Positions 16,362 through 25,076 are shown, numbered from the stretch's first letter. The stretch: 64,000 nt of DNA from Roseiarcus sp036488815 (GCA_036488815.1 DASXGX010000162.1:1-64000), one strand, 5' to 3'. Notes: generated by a model from the sequence alone, not told the origin. A program made the numbers and translations.

Positions 16362-17627
16362 ATGAAGCTTCGCACCATGTTGATGGCGAGCGCGATGGCC
16401 GCGTCGGCTGTCGGTTTCGCCGTGTCGGCGAACGCGGCCGAGGTCAAGGAAGTGCAGATGCTGCACTGGTGGACGTCGGGCGGCGAGGCCGCCGCGCTCA
16501 ACGTCCTCAAGCAGGATCTGGCGAAGGAAGGCTACGCCTGGAAGGACGTGCCGATCGCCGGCGGCGGCGGCGAAGGCGCGATGACGGCGCTCAAGGCGAT
16601 GGTCGCAGCGGGCAATCCGCCAACCGCCTCGCAGATCCTCGGCTATTACGCGATCGACTACGCGGAGGCGGGCAAGCTCGCGGACATCAGCTCGCTGGCC
16701 AAGAAGGAAGGCTGGGACAAGGTCGTTCCGAAGGCCCTGCAGAAGTTCACCACCACTAACGGCAAGTGGGACGCCGTTCCCGTCAACATCCATTCGGTCA
16801 ACTGGATCTGGCTCAACAAGGCCGATATGGAAAAGATCGGCGGCGAGCAGCCGAAGACTTTCGACGATTTCGTCGCGTTACTCGAAAAGGCCAAGAAGGC
16901 GGGGATCATCCCTCTCGCGCTCGGCGGCCAGCCCTGGCAGGAGGCCACCTTGTTCGACTCCGTCGTCGCCTCGACGGGCGGCATCGAGTTCTACAAGAAG
17001 GCCTTCATCGACCTCGACGAGAGCGCCCTCAAGTCGGACACGATGAAGAAGGCGTTCGACAACCTCGCCAAGCTGCGCGCCTACACCGACCCGAACTACG
17101 CCGGCCGCGATTGGAACCTTGCGACCGCCATGGTGATCAAGGGCGACGCGCTCGTTCAGGTGATGGGCGACTGGGCTAAGGGCGAATTCGTCAACGCCCA
17201 TCAGCAGGCGGGCAAGGATTTCCTCTGCTACCGCTTCCCCGGCACCGACGGTTCCGTGATTTACAACACCGACATGTTCGCGATGTTCAAGGTGTCGGCC
17301 GACCGCCAGGCGGCGCAGCTTGCGCTCGCCGACGCGACGATGAGCCCGAGCTTCCAGTCGGCGTTCAACGTCGTCAAGGGCTCCGTGCCGGCGCGCATGG
17401 ACGTCTCCGACGCCGCCTTCGACAGTTGCGGCAAGAAGGGCATCGCCGACGTGAAAGCCGCCAACGCGGCCGGAACGTTCGTCGGCTCGATGGCGCAGAA
17501 CTACGCCCAGCCGCCGGCCGTCGCCGGCGCCTATCACGACGTGGTGACGAAGTTCTTCCACGGCGAGATCAAGACCTCGGACGCCGCGGTGACCGAGCTC
17601 GTCAAAGCGCTCAACAACGCGAAGTAA
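16362..17627 (+). CDS. carbohydrate ABC transporter substrate-binding protein (CUT1, family 1)
   Basis: 421 residues from the ATG at 16362, which begins a clear signal peptide (MKLRTMLMASAMAASAVGF, cut near SANA-AEV at about 26). The mature part opens VKEVQMLHWWTSGGEAAAL, the typical start of UgpB/MalE-type sugar-binding proteins, and has VNIHSVNWIWLNKADMEKIG and an Asn/Trp-rich binding cleft. Close relatives are annotated as glucose/mannose or oligosaccharide binders. It is followed by its two permeases and ATPase, giving a complete importer within the catabolic operon. Confidence 0.9.
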   Translation: MKLRTMLMASAMAASAVGFAVSANAAEVKEVQMLHWWTSGGEAAALNVLKQDLAKEGYAWKDVPIAGGGGEGAMTALKAMVAAGNPPTASQILGYYAIDYAEAGKLADISSLAKKEGWDKVVPKALQKFTTTNGKWDAVPVNIHSVNWIWLNKADMEKIGGEQPKTFDDFVALLEKAKKAGIIPLALGGQPWQEATLFDSVVASTGGIEFYKKAFIDLDESALKSDTMKKAFDNLAKLRAYTDPNYAGRDWNLATAMVIKGDALVQVMGDWAKGEFVNAHQQAGKDFLCYRFPGTDGSVIYNTDMFAMFKVSADRQAAQLALADATMSPSFQSAFNVVKGSVPARMDVSDAAFDSCGKKGIADVKAANAAGTFVGSMAQNYAQPPAVAGAYHDVVTKFFHGEIKTSDAAVTELVKALNNAK

Positions 17628-17636
17628 CCTCGGAGA

Positions 17637-17661
17637 CCCTCCCCTGCCTCGCGGGGGAGGG
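17637..17661 (+). promoter_or_regulatory. intercistronic hairpin between binding protein and permease genes
   Basis: CCCTCCCC (17637-17644) pairs with GGGGAGGG (17654-17661) around an 8-base loop, starting 9 bases after the binding-protein stop. No T-tract follows. A hairpin at this place in sugar ABC operons usually protects the upstream message, which gives more binding protein than permease. Confidence 0.45.
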
Positions 17662-17696
17662 CCTTCTTGCACGCAACGAATTCTCGGGGACGAAAT

Positions 17697-18647
17697 ATGA
17701 CCTCGGCAACGGCGCCTGCCGCCACGACCACCGCGCGAGCCTACCGCGCGCCGCTGCGCAACCGCCTTCAGGATCTCCTGCCCAAGCTGGTGCTCGCGCC
17801 GTCCTTCCTTCTCGTCCTGATCTTCGTCTATGGCTTCAATCTGTGGACGCTCTTTCTCTCGTTCACCAACTCCAAGGCCTTTGCCTCGACCAAGCTCGTC
17901 GGTCTCGCCAACTACCAGAAACTTTGGAACTGGACGTTCGAAACCAATCCGCCGTCGAACTGGTACACGGCGCTGGTCAACATGGCGTTGTTCGGCAGCC
18001 TCTACGTCGTCTTCTGCCTCGTACTCGGACTGACGCTGGCGATCCTGCTCGACCAGAAGATCCGCGGCGAAGGCATCCTGCGGCCGATCTATCTCTATCC
18101 GCTGGCGCTCTCCTTCATCGTGACCGGCACGGCGTGGAAGCTGTTCCTCGATCCCGGCATCGGGCTCGAGAAGGCGGTGCACGACTGGGGCTGGACAAGC
18201 TTTCATTTCGACTGGGTCGTCAATCCCCGCATGATGATCTATTGCGTCGCCATCGCCGGCATCTGGCAAACCTCGGGCTTCGTGATGGCCATGTTCCTCG
18301 CCGGGCTGCGCGGCGTCGACGGCGAGATCATCAAGGCGGCGCAGATCGACGGCGCCTCCGCTTTCGCCACCTATCGGCGCATCATCATTCCGATGATGCG
18401 GCCGGTGTTCCTCTCGGCCGTGATCATCCTCACGCACATGGCGATCAAGTCCTATGATCTGGTGCTTTCCGTCACCGGCAAGAATCCAGGCGGCGCGGCC
18501 GAGCTGCCGTCGACCTTCATGTATTCCTATACGTTCACCCGCAACCAGATGGCGGTTGGTTCGGCGAGCGCGGTGATCATGCTGATGACCATCGCCGCGA
18601 TCATGGTCCCGTACCTCTATTCCGAACTCAGGGAGAAGGCCCGATGA
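17697..18647 (+). CDS. sugar ABC transporter permease (MalF/UgpA type)
   Basis: 316 residues, six predicted membrane helices. The ATPase-contact loop reads EIIKAAQIDGASAFATYRRI, the EAA motif of CUT1 permeases. The start is the ATG at 17697 with GGGGA upstream; an in-frame ATG 30 bases earlier lacks a ribosome site. The stop overlaps the next permease start by 4 bases. Confidence 0.92.
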   Translation: MTSATAPAATTTARAYRAPLRNRLQDLLPKLVLAPSFLLVLIFVYGFNLWTLFLSFTNSKAFASTKLVGLANYQKLWNWTFETNPPSNWYTALVNMALFGSLYVVFCLVLGLTLAILLDQKIRGEGILRPIYLYPLALSFIVTGTAWKLFLDPGIGLEKAVHDWGWTSFHFDWVVNPRMMIYCVAIAGIWQTSGFVMAMFLAGLRGVDGEIIKAAQIDGASAFATYRRIIIPMMRPVFLSAVIILTHMAIKSYDLVLSVTGKNPGGAAELPSTFMYSYTFTRNQMAVGSASAVIMLMTIAAIMVPYLYSELREKAR

Positions 18648-19591
18648 GCGCGGCCGATGCGATCCTCAGGGCGCCGAGCCGCGAGCCTGCCCGACACTCG
18701 ACCGTAACGCGCGTCGTCGTCTACGGGCTGCTGATCTTCTTCGCGCTCATCTATCTCATACCGCTCGTCGTCATGGTGATGACGTCGCTCAAGCCGCTCA
18801 ACGAGGTGACGGGCGGCAACATGTTCGCCCTGCCGAAGCATCTCACCTTCGAACCTTGGGTCAAAGCCTGGGGCCAGGCGCGCATCGGCGTATCCGACAC
18901 CGCCGGCATCAACGGCTACTTCTGGAACTCGATCAAGATGGTGGTGCCCGCCGTCGCGATCTCGACGCTGCTCGGCGCGCTCAACGGCTACGTGCTGACG
19001 AAATGGCGCTTCGCCGGGCACAAGCTGGTGTTCGGCATGATGCTGTTCGCCTGCTTCATCCCGTTTCAATCCGTCATCATCCCGATGGCGGTGATCCTCG
19101 GCACGCTCGGCGACATCGGCAATCAACTGACCGACGCGACGGGCTACTCCTTCGGTTTCGGCAATTCGACCGTCAATCTCGTGATCGTCCACGTGATCTA
19201 CGGTCTCGGTTTCACCACGTTGTTCTTCCGCAACTATTACGAGGCGTTCCCGACCGAGCTCGTCAAGGCGGCGCAGATCGACGGCGCGAGCTTCTTTCAG
19301 ATCTTCCGGCGCATCCTGCTGCCGAACTCGGCGCCGATCTTCATCGTCACGGTGATCTATCAGTTCACCAACATCTGGAACGATTTCCTGTTCGGCTCGA
19401 CCTTCGCGGCGGGCGACCAGTCGCCGATGACGGTGGCGCTCAACAATCTCGTCAACACATCGACCGGGGTCGTCGAATACAACGTCAATATGGCGGCGGC
19501 GATCATCGCCGCGGCGCCGACGTTGTTCGTCTACGTCGTAGCCGGTCGCTATTTCGTGCGCGGTCTGATGGCCGGCGCCGTGAAAGGATAG
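18644..19591 (+). CDS. sugar ABC transporter permease (MalG/UgpE type)
   Basis: 315 residues with six membrane helices and the EAA loop ELVKAAQIDGASFFQIFRRI. The opening VTRVVVYGLLIFFALIYLIPLVVMV, followed by TSLKPLNEV, is characteristic of the second permease of CUT1 importers. It is coupled to the first permease by the ATGA overlap and followed 4 bases later by the ATPase. Confidence 0.92.
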   Translation: MSAADAILRAPSREPARHSTVTRVVVYGLLIFFALIYLIPLVVMVMTSLKPLNEVTGGNMFALPKHLTFEPWVKAWGQARIGVSDTAGINGYFWNSIKMVVPAVAISTLLGALNGYVLTKWRFAGHKLVFGMMLFACFIPFQSVIIPMAVILGTLGDIGNQLTDATGYSFGFGNSTVNLVIVHVIYGLGFTTLFFRNYYEAFPTELVKAAQIDGASFFQIFRRILLPNSAPIFIVTVIYQFTNIWNDFLFGSTFAAGDQSPMTVALNNLVNTSTGVVEYNVNMAAAIIAAAPTLFVYVVAGRYFVRGLMAGAVKG

Positions 19592-19595
19592 GGTC

Positions 19596-20711
19596 ATGGC
19601 CTTTCTGGAAATCGATGGTCTGCGCAAGCGCTTCGGCGCTTTGGAAATCCTCAAGGGCATCGACCTCAGCCTCGACAAGGGCGGGTTTCTCGTGCTGGTC
19701 GGCCCCTCGGGCTGCGGCAAATCGACGTTGCTCAACACGATCGCCGGGCTTGAGTCGATCACCGCCGGCGAAATCCGCGTCGACGGCAACACGATCAACA
19801 ACCTGCATCCCTCCAAGCGCGACATCGCGATGGTGTTCCAGTCCTACGCGCTCTATCCCAACATGACCGTCGCGCAGAACATGGCCTTCGGCATGGAGAT
19901 GCGCGGCGTGCCGAAGCCCGAGCGCGAGAAGGCGGTCGCCGACGTCGCCAAGACCCTGCAAATCGAGCACCTGCTGGCGCGCCGGCCGAGCCAGCTCTCC
20001 GGCGGCCAGCGCCAGCGCGTCGCGATGGGACGCGCACTGGTGCGCGAGCCGCGCGTCTTCCTGTTCGACGAGCCGCTCTCCAATCTCGACGCCAAACTGC
20101 GCGTCGACATGCGCGTCGAGATCAAGCGCCTGCATCAGCGCACCGGCGCGACGATCGTCTATGTCACGCACGACCAGATCGAGGCGATGACGTTGGCGAC
20201 GCGCATCGCCGTGCTGAAGGACGGCGAATTGCAGCAGGTCGGCAGTCCTCACGAAGTCTACAATTCGCCCGCCAACCTGTTCGTCGCCGATTTCATGGGC
20301 TCGCCGTCGATGAACCTGCTGCAAGGCAAGGTGTCGCGCGCCAACGGTTCGGCCTCGATCATCCTCGAGCGGGCTGGCGGCGCCGAGCCGATCGTCTTGC
20401 CGGCGCCGTCGAGCGCGGACGCGACCAAGTTGCAGGAAGGCGGCGCCGTGATTTTCGGCATCCGCCCCGAAGCGGTGAGCGACCTCGAAGGGGTCGACCG
20501 CAATTCGCGCAACGTCGCCAAGTTCGACGCAATCGTCGACATCGTCGAGCCGGCGGGTTCCGACACTTTCGTCGTCACCAAGATCGCCGGCAAGGAAGTG
20601 ACCGCGCGCATGCGCGCCGACGCCGTGCTGCGTGTCGGCCAGACCCACGCCTTCGCTTTCAACCTCGACAAGGCCGTGCTGTTCGACCCTGCCACGACGC
20701 GGCGGATTTGA
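19596..20711 (+). CDS. sugar ABC transporter ATP-binding protein (UgpC/MsmK/MalK type)
   Basis: 371 residues. Walker A GPSGCGKST near 37-45, Q-loop VFQSYALYP, signature LSGGQRQRVA, Walker B VFLFDEPLSNLDA and H-loop VTHDQIEAMT are all intact. A C-terminal TOBE/regulatory region follows from about 240 (FMGSPSMNLL onwards), as in MalK-type subunits. It completes the importer and is the last gene before the DUF559 cassette. Confidence 0.93.
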   Translation: MAFLEIDGLRKRFGALEILKGIDLSLDKGGFLVLVGPSGCGKSTLLNTIAGLESITAGEIRVDGNTINNLHPSKRDIAMVFQSYALYPNMTVAQNMAFGMEMRGVPKPEREKAVADVAKTLQIEHLLARRPSQLSGGQRQRVAMGRALVREPRVFLFDEPLSNLDAKLRVDMRVEIKRLHQRTGATIVYVTHDQIEAMTLATRIAVLKDGELQQVGSPHEVYNSPANLFVADFMGSPSMNLLQGKVSRANGSASIILERAGGAEPIVLPAPSSADATKLQEGGAVIFGIRPEAVSDLEGVDRNSRNVAKFDAIVDIVEPAGSDTFVVTKIAGKEVTARMRADAVLRVGQTHAFAFNLDKAVLFDPATTRRI

Positions 20712-20732
20712 GCGATGCATTCCGCAGGCCCG

Positions 20733-20804
20733 GCCCCTTCCCCCCTCGCGGGGGAAGGTGTCGTCCCGCAGGGACGACGGATGAGGGGGGCGCCGCAAGG
20801 CGCG
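20733..20804. repeat. left inverted repeat flanking the DUF559 gene
   Basis: About 70 bp: a CCCCCCTCGCGGGGG hairpin, GAAGGTGTC, a small hairpin GTCGTCCC-gca-GGGACGAC, then GGATGAGGGGGGCGCCG. It is nearly the reverse complement of 21217-21286, except for the inner small hairpin, whose sequence differs but whose pairing is kept. Confidence 0.75.
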
Positions 20805-20856
20805 TTTCACGCGGGCAGGAGTTTGCCCGTCGAGCCCTTCGAATCAGGTTGCTCCA

Positions 20857-21216
20857 ATGGGGGAGGAAATCCCGCGGTCCATCGTGCTTCATTTCGCGCG
20901 CGAGCAGCGCGCCAACGCTGTCATCGCCGAGACTATGATTTGGCGGGAGGTGCGCAACAGGCGTTGCCTTGGGCTGAGGTTTCAGCGTCAAGTCCCACTT
21001 GGGAATTTCATTGTCGACTTCGTCTGCTTGGAGCGCCGGCTGGTCGTAGAGATCGACGGGCCCAGCCATCAGAACCACGCGGCAGCGCAGAGCGACGGCA
21101 AGCGCGACGCTTGGTTCAAACAAGAAGGATTTCGCATTCTGCGACTAGCGAACGATCTCGTCATCGCCTCGACCGAATTGGCGATCGCCCGCATTCAGGC
21201 GGCGTTGCGCGGATGA
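20857..21216 (+). CDS. DUF559 domain protein, very-short-patch-repair-like endonuclease fold
   Basis: 119 residues. The core RFQRQVPLGNFIVDFVC, then RLVVEIDGPSHQ, matches DUF559, a PD-(D/E)xK-type nuclease family related to Vsr. The FIVDF Asp and the EIDG Glu/Asp are the expected metal ligands, and a Lys-containing segment (DGKRDAWFKQEGFRILR) follows. The gene fits exactly between two inverted repeats (20733-20804 and 21217-21286), the right one beginning directly after its stop. It interrupts an otherwise uniform catabolic operon and has nothing evident to do with it. Function in the cell is unknown; a nuclease acting on the flanking repeat is a hypothesis. Confidence 0.8.
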   Translation: MGEEIPRSIVLHFAREQRANAVIAETMIWREVRNRRCLGLRFQRQVPLGNFIVDFVCLERRLVVEIDGPSHQNHAAAQSDGKRDAWFKQEGFRILRLANDLVIASTELAIARIQAALRG

Positions 21217-21286
21217 CGCGCCTGACGGCGCCCCCCTCATCCGTCACGCTACGCGTGACACCTTCCCCCGCGAGGGGGGAAGGGGG
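21217..21286. repeat. right inverted repeat flanking the DUF559 gene
   Basis: GGCGCCCCCCTCATCC, the small hairpin GTCACGC-tac-GCGTGAC, then ACCTTCCCCCGCGAGGGGGGAAG. It is the inverted partner of 20733-20804. Its last bases (GGGGAAGGGGG) also serve as the apparent ribosome site of the GMC gene that starts at 21292. Confidence 0.75.
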
Positions 21287-21291
21287 CTTCC

Positions 21292-22812
21292 ATGACTGAT
21301 CCCCGCACCGTCGACATCGTCATCGTCGGCTCCGGCATGGGCGGGGCGACGTGCGCGGCGGGGCTCGCCTCCTCGGGCGCGGAAATCCTCATTCTGGAAC
21401 GCGGCGAGCGGCTGACCGAAAGTCCCGACACGCGCGACGCCCGGGCCATCTTCCAGCGCGGCGTCTATCGGCCGCACGAAAGCTGGATCGACGCCGCAGG
21501 GACGCCGTTCAATCCCGGCAACTATTATTACGTCGGCGGCAACACCAAGCTCTACGGCGCCGTGCTGATCCGTTATCGCGCCGAGGACTTTCGTCCCATC
21601 CAGCACGCCGAGGGCGTGACGCCGGGATGGCCGTTCGACTACGACGAATTCGAGCCGTGGTACGCGCGCGCCGAGGCGCTCTATCGCGTGCGCGGCGCGC
21701 TCGGGCAGGATCCGACCGAGCCGCGCCACTCGACGCCCTACCCCTTTCCGCCGGTGCCGGATGAGCGGGCGATCGCCGCCGCGCGCGCGCGAATGACGCG
21801 GGTCGGCCTAAGGCCCTTCTCGCTGCCGCTCGGCGTCGACATCGACACCTGGCTCGCGCGCGCCAAGACGACGTGGGACGCCTATCCCGACACCGGCTTC
21901 GGCAAGATGGACGCCGAGAGCTGCGGCCTCAAGGCCGCGCTCGCCTATCCCAATGTCGCGCTCAGGACCGGCGCGCACGTGCAGCGGCTGCTGGTCGATT
22001 CCGACGGCAAGCGCATCACGGGCGTCGAATATCGCGTCGGCGGCGAAACGCGCGTCATTCGCGCCAAGCTCGTCGTGCTCTCGGCCGGCGCGGTCAATTC
22101 GGCGGCGCTGCTGCTGCGCTCGCGCGAGCGCGGCCTCGCCAATCGCTCCGACATGGTCGGCCGCCATTTCATGAACCACAATCTGTCGGCCGTGCTCGCC
22201 GTCGACCCGCGCACGGTCAACGACTCGATCTATCAGAAGACGCTCGGGATCCACGACTTCTATCTTGACGACGGGCGCGGCGGGCCGCCGCTTGGCGACA
22301 TCCAATTGCTCGGCCGGGTCACGCCGCCGATCCTCAAGTCCGGCATCAAATGGGCGCCGGAATGGACGCTCGGCTTTGTGAGCCGCCACGCGGTCGACTG
22401 GCTCGCGATGAGCGAGGACCTGCCGAATCCCGAGAGCCGCGTCACTGTCGACGGCTCGCAGATCCGCCTCGATTGGAAGCGAAGCAATTGGAATTCGCAT
22501 CTGCGGCTCGTCGCGCGGTTGCGCGAGCGCCTTCGCGCCGCCGGCTATCCGATCACCCTGTGGCATGTGTTCGACCGCCGCACCCCCTCGCACCAGTGCG
22601 GCACGATCCGCATTGGCGCGGACCCGGCGACGGCGCCGCTCGATCCTTACTGCCGCGCCTACGACCATCCCAATCTCTTCGTGGTCGACGCGTCCTTCCT
22701 GCCGACATCGGCGGCGGTCAATCCGTCGCTGACGGTGGCGGCGCAGGCGCTGCGGGTCGCCGACCACATCGTCAAGACAGAGCTCTCGGCCAAGACCGCC
22801 TTTACGACCTGA
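21292..22812 (+). CDS. GMC family oxidoreductase (first copy)
   Basis: 506 residues. The N-terminal FAD motif is VDIVIVGSGMGGATCAAGL. The C-terminus has FDRRTPSHQCGTIRIG and NLFVVDASFLPTSAAVNPSL, which place the active-site His (SHQCG) and Asn (VNPS) of glucose-methanol-choline flavoenzymes. It resembles the sugar/polyol-oxidising branch more than choline dehydrogenase. No signal peptide is evident, so a cytoplasmic enzyme is likely. It is followed after 10 bases by a second, divergent GMC gene; both follow the sugar importer and may act on the imported compound. Confidence 0.88.
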   Translation: MTDPRTVDIVIVGSGMGGATCAAGLASSGAEILILERGERLTESPDTRDARAIFQRGVYRPHESWIDAAGTPFNPGNYYYVGGNTKLYGAVLIRYRAEDFRPIQHAEGVTPGWPFDYDEFEPWYARAEALYRVRGALGQDPTEPRHSTPYPFPPVPDERAIAAARARMTRVGLRPFSLPLGVDIDTWLARAKTTWDAYPDTGFGKMDAESCGLKAALAYPNVALRTGAHVQRLLVDSDGKRITGVEYRVGGETRVIRAKLVVLSAGAVNSAALLLRSRERGLANRSDMVGRHFMNHNLSAVLAVDPRTVNDSIYQKTLGIHDFYLDDGRGGPPLGDIQLLGRVTPPILKSGIKWAPEWTLGFVSRHAVDWLAMSEDLPNPESRVTVDGSQIRLDWKRSNWNSHLRLVARLRERLRAAGYPITLWHVFDRRTPSHQCGTIRIGADPATAPLDPYCRAYDHPNLFVVDASFLPTSAAVNPSLTVAAQALRVADHIVKTELSAKTAFTT

Positions 22813-22822
22813 GGATCTTCGG

Positions 22823-24430
22823 ATGGGCTACGACTACGTCATCGTCGGCGGCGGGCCGGCCGGCTGCGTCCTCGCGGCGCGGCTGAGCGAAGACCCGGCG
22901 ATCAAAGTGCTGCTGCTGGAAGCGGGCGGCGGCGATGCGCATCCGCTGTTCAAGATGCCGGCCGGCTTCGCCAAGATGACCAAGGGGGTCGCGAGCTGGG
23001 GCTGGAGCACCGTGCCGCAGAAGCATCTCGGCGGCCGGTCGATCTGGTACACCCAGGCCAAGATCATCGGCGGCGGCTCGACCATCAATGCGCAGCTTTA
23101 CACGCGCGGCAACGCCAGGGATTACGACGCCTGGGCGTCCGAGGCGGGGTGCGCGGGCTGGAGCTACAGGGAGATCCTGCCGTACTTCAAGCGCTCGGAG
23201 GACAACCAGCGCCTCGTCAACGCCTATCATTCTTACGGCGGCCCGCTGGGCGTCTCCTATCCCGTCAATCCGCCGCCGATCAGCTACGCCTTCATCCGCG
23301 CGGCGCAGGAGGCGGGCATTCCCTTCAACGACGATTTCAACGGCGCGGTGCAGGACGGCATCGGCCATTATCAGCTCACGACGCGGAATGCGGCGCGTAG
23401 TTCCGCCGCTTCGGCCTTTCTGAAACCCGCACGGACGCGACCCAATCTGACGGTGCGCTTGGGCGTCCAGACGCTCAAGGTCGTCGTCGAGAACGGCCGG
23501 GCGGTGGGGGTCAGCGTCGCCGGCCCCAGTGGCGTCGAGACGATCCACGCCGACCGCGAGCTGATCGTCTCCTGCGGCGCGATCGGCTCGCCGCGCCTGT
23601 TGCAGCTTTCCGGCATCGGCCCGGCGGACGAATTGCGCAAAGCAGGCGTGCCCGTCGTGCACGACCTCCCCGGGGTCGGCGCCAACCTCCAGGACCACCT
23701 CGATCTCTATGTGATCGCCGAATGCACGGGCGACCACACCTACGACCGCGTCGCGCGGCTGGACCGCACGATCTGGGCGGGCGTGCAATATCTCCTCTTC
23801 AAGACCGGCCCGGTGACCTCGACGCTCTTCGAGACCGGCGGCTTCTGGTACGCCGACAAAAACGCGCGCTCGCCCGACATCCAGTTCCATCTCGGGCTCG
23901 GCTCCGGAATCGAGGCGGGCGTCGCGCAGATGAAAAATCCTGGCGTGACGCTCAACTCGGCGTTTCTGCGGCCCCGCTCGCGCGGCACGGTGCGGCTCGC
24001 CGGCGCGGACCCCGCCGTGGCGCCACTGATCGACCCCCAGTATTGGGCCGACCCTTACGATCGCCAATGCGCCATCAGGGGCCTGCGCCTCGCGCGCGAA
24101 ATCATGCGCCAGCCGGCGCTGAGGCCCTTCGTGCTCGCCGAACGTCTGCCCGGCGACGGGCTCGAAAGCGACGAGGATCTCGCGCAATACGCTTACCGCT
24201 CCTGCAAGACGGACCATCATCCCGCCGGAAGCTGCGCGATGGGGAGCGGCCCCGACGCGGTGACGACGCCGGACCTCAAGCTGCGCGGCCTCATGGGCCT
24301 GCGCGTGGTCGACGCCTCGGTGATGCCGTTCGTACCCTCGTCCAACACCAATGCGCCGACCATGATGGTCGCGGAGAAGGCGGCGGACATGATCTTGGGG
24401 CGGGCGCCGCTTCCAGCGGCGGCGATCTAA
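22823..24430 (+). CDS. GMC family oxidoreductase (second copy, choline dehydrogenase-like)
   Basis: 535 residues with YDYVIVGGGPAGCVLAARLS at the start, GGGSTINAQLYTRG near 85-98, and at the end DHHPAGSCAMG plus VVDASVMPFVPSSNTNAPTM, containing the His/Asn catalytic pair. This is the alcohol/choline/polyethylene-glycol dehydrogenase branch. Similarity to the preceding GMC protein is limited to cofactor and active-site motifs, so this is not a recent tandem duplication. Expected reaction: FAD-dependent oxidation of a primary or secondary alcohol, with electrons passed to quinone or another acceptor. It is the last gene of the locus. Confidence 0.9.
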   Translation: MGYDYVIVGGGPAGCVLAARLSEDPAIKVLLLEAGGGDAHPLFKMPAGFAKMTKGVASWGWSTVPQKHLGGRSIWYTQAKIIGGGSTINAQLYTRGNARDYDAWASEAGCAGWSYREILPYFKRSEDNQRLVNAYHSYGGPLGVSYPVNPPPISYAFIRAAQEAGIPFNDDFNGAVQDGIGHYQLTTRNAARSSAASAFLKPARTRPNLTVRLGVQTLKVVVENGRAVGVSVAGPSGVETIHADRELIVSCGAIGSPRLLQLSGIGPADELRKAGVPVVHDLPGVGANLQDHLDLYVIAECTGDHTYDRVARLDRTIWAGVQYLLFKTGPVTSTLFETGGFWYADKNARSPDIQFHLGLGSGIEAGVAQMKNPGVTLNSAFLRPRSRGTVRLAGADPAVAPLIDPQYWADPYDRQCAIRGLRLAREIMRQPALRPFVLAERLPGDGLESDEDLAQYAYRSCKTDHHPAGSCAMGSGPDAVTTPDLKLRGLMGLRVVDASVMPFVPSSNTNAPTMMVAEKAADMILGRAPLPAAAI

Positions 24431-24443
24431 GACGCTCATAGAA

Positions 24444-24479
24444 CTTCGCCGCCGTTCCGGGGCGGGAACGACGGCGAAG
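24444..24479. terminator. hairpin between convergent GMC and sciP genes
   Basis: A 15-bp arm, CTTCGCCGCCGTTCC (24444-24458), pairs with 24465-24479 with one mismatch and a 6-base loop. It lies in the 112-base gap between two converging genes and could serve both directions. Confidence 0.55.
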
Positions 24480-24542
24480 CGGGCCGCACAAAGGAAAGGA
24501 CTGGGAGGCGGGTCGCGCGCAGGGGACTACGCGCGCAGCCTT

Positions 24543-24818
24543 TCAGTGGCGGTATTGCTGAATGCGCGTCGTACGCAGGCCAGCGAGGCCGAATTGGTCG
24601 ATCGAGACTTGCCAGCTCAGGAACTCGTCCACCGTGAGCGTGTAACGCGAACAAGCCTCTTCGAGCGAAAGAAGGCCTCCGCGCACGGCGGCGACTACTT
24701 CCGCCTTACGGCGGATAACCCAGCGCTTAGTCGAAGGAGGCGGCAAATCGGCGATGGTCAGCGGACTTCCGTCCGGACCAATCACGTACTTCACCCTCGG
24801 TCGAAGCGTTTCACTCAT
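24543..24818 (-). CDS. sciP: SciP, DUF1153-family inhibitor of CtrA
   Basis: 91 residues from the ATG at 24818 (MSETLRPRVKYVIGPDG). The sequence GSPLTIADLPPPSTKRWVIR, then KAEVVAAVRGGLLSLEEACSRY and LTVDEFLSWQ, is the highly conserved DUF1153/SciP helix-turn-helix. In Caulobacter SciP binds DNA with CtrA and blocks CtrA-activated transcription in G1. A CtrA-like box (TTAA, 7 bases, CTAA) lies at 24872-24886 upstream. It is divergent from mnmA. Confidence 0.9.
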   Translation of the reverse strand: MSETLRPRVKYVIGPDGSPLTIADLPPPSTKRWVIRRKAEVVAAVRGGLLSLEEACSRYTLTVDEFLSWQVSIDQFGLAGLRTTRIQQYRH

Positions 24819-24871
24819 TTGACTCTCACACAAACGCAAGTCCAACTGGCGGCAAGACTACGGGTCGCGAC

Positions 24872-24886
24872 TTAAGAATTGGCTAA
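24872..24886. promoter_or_regulatory. CtrA-like box upstream of sciP
   Basis: TTAA at 24872-24875, 7 bases, then CTAA at 24883-24886: one mismatch to the CtrA consensus TTAA-N7-TTAA. It is 53 bases upstream of the sciP ATG. sciP is a CtrA target in Caulobacter, which makes the site credible, but no experiment is available here. Confidence 0.4.
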
Positions 24887-25076
24887 ACCGAAACCGCAGA
24901 ATTTCATAACAAAGTGTTTCAATTTGCGATGATTTTCCTCGATTTGGCCATCTCGCGCCCAGACTTTCCGGTGCGGGCGCCCCGCAGTTTCGGCGGGCGA
25001 CTTTTTCGTCCATCGCGCTGGATTCCGGTGCTATAAGCACCCAAATGAACGGCCAGATCGGCCCCGGATAGACCCC

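Noticed and set aside
17637..17661. Hairpin as a full terminator of the binding-protein transcript
   Set aside because: No T-tract and the permease genes of the same importer follow 36 bases later; an mRNA-protecting role fits better.
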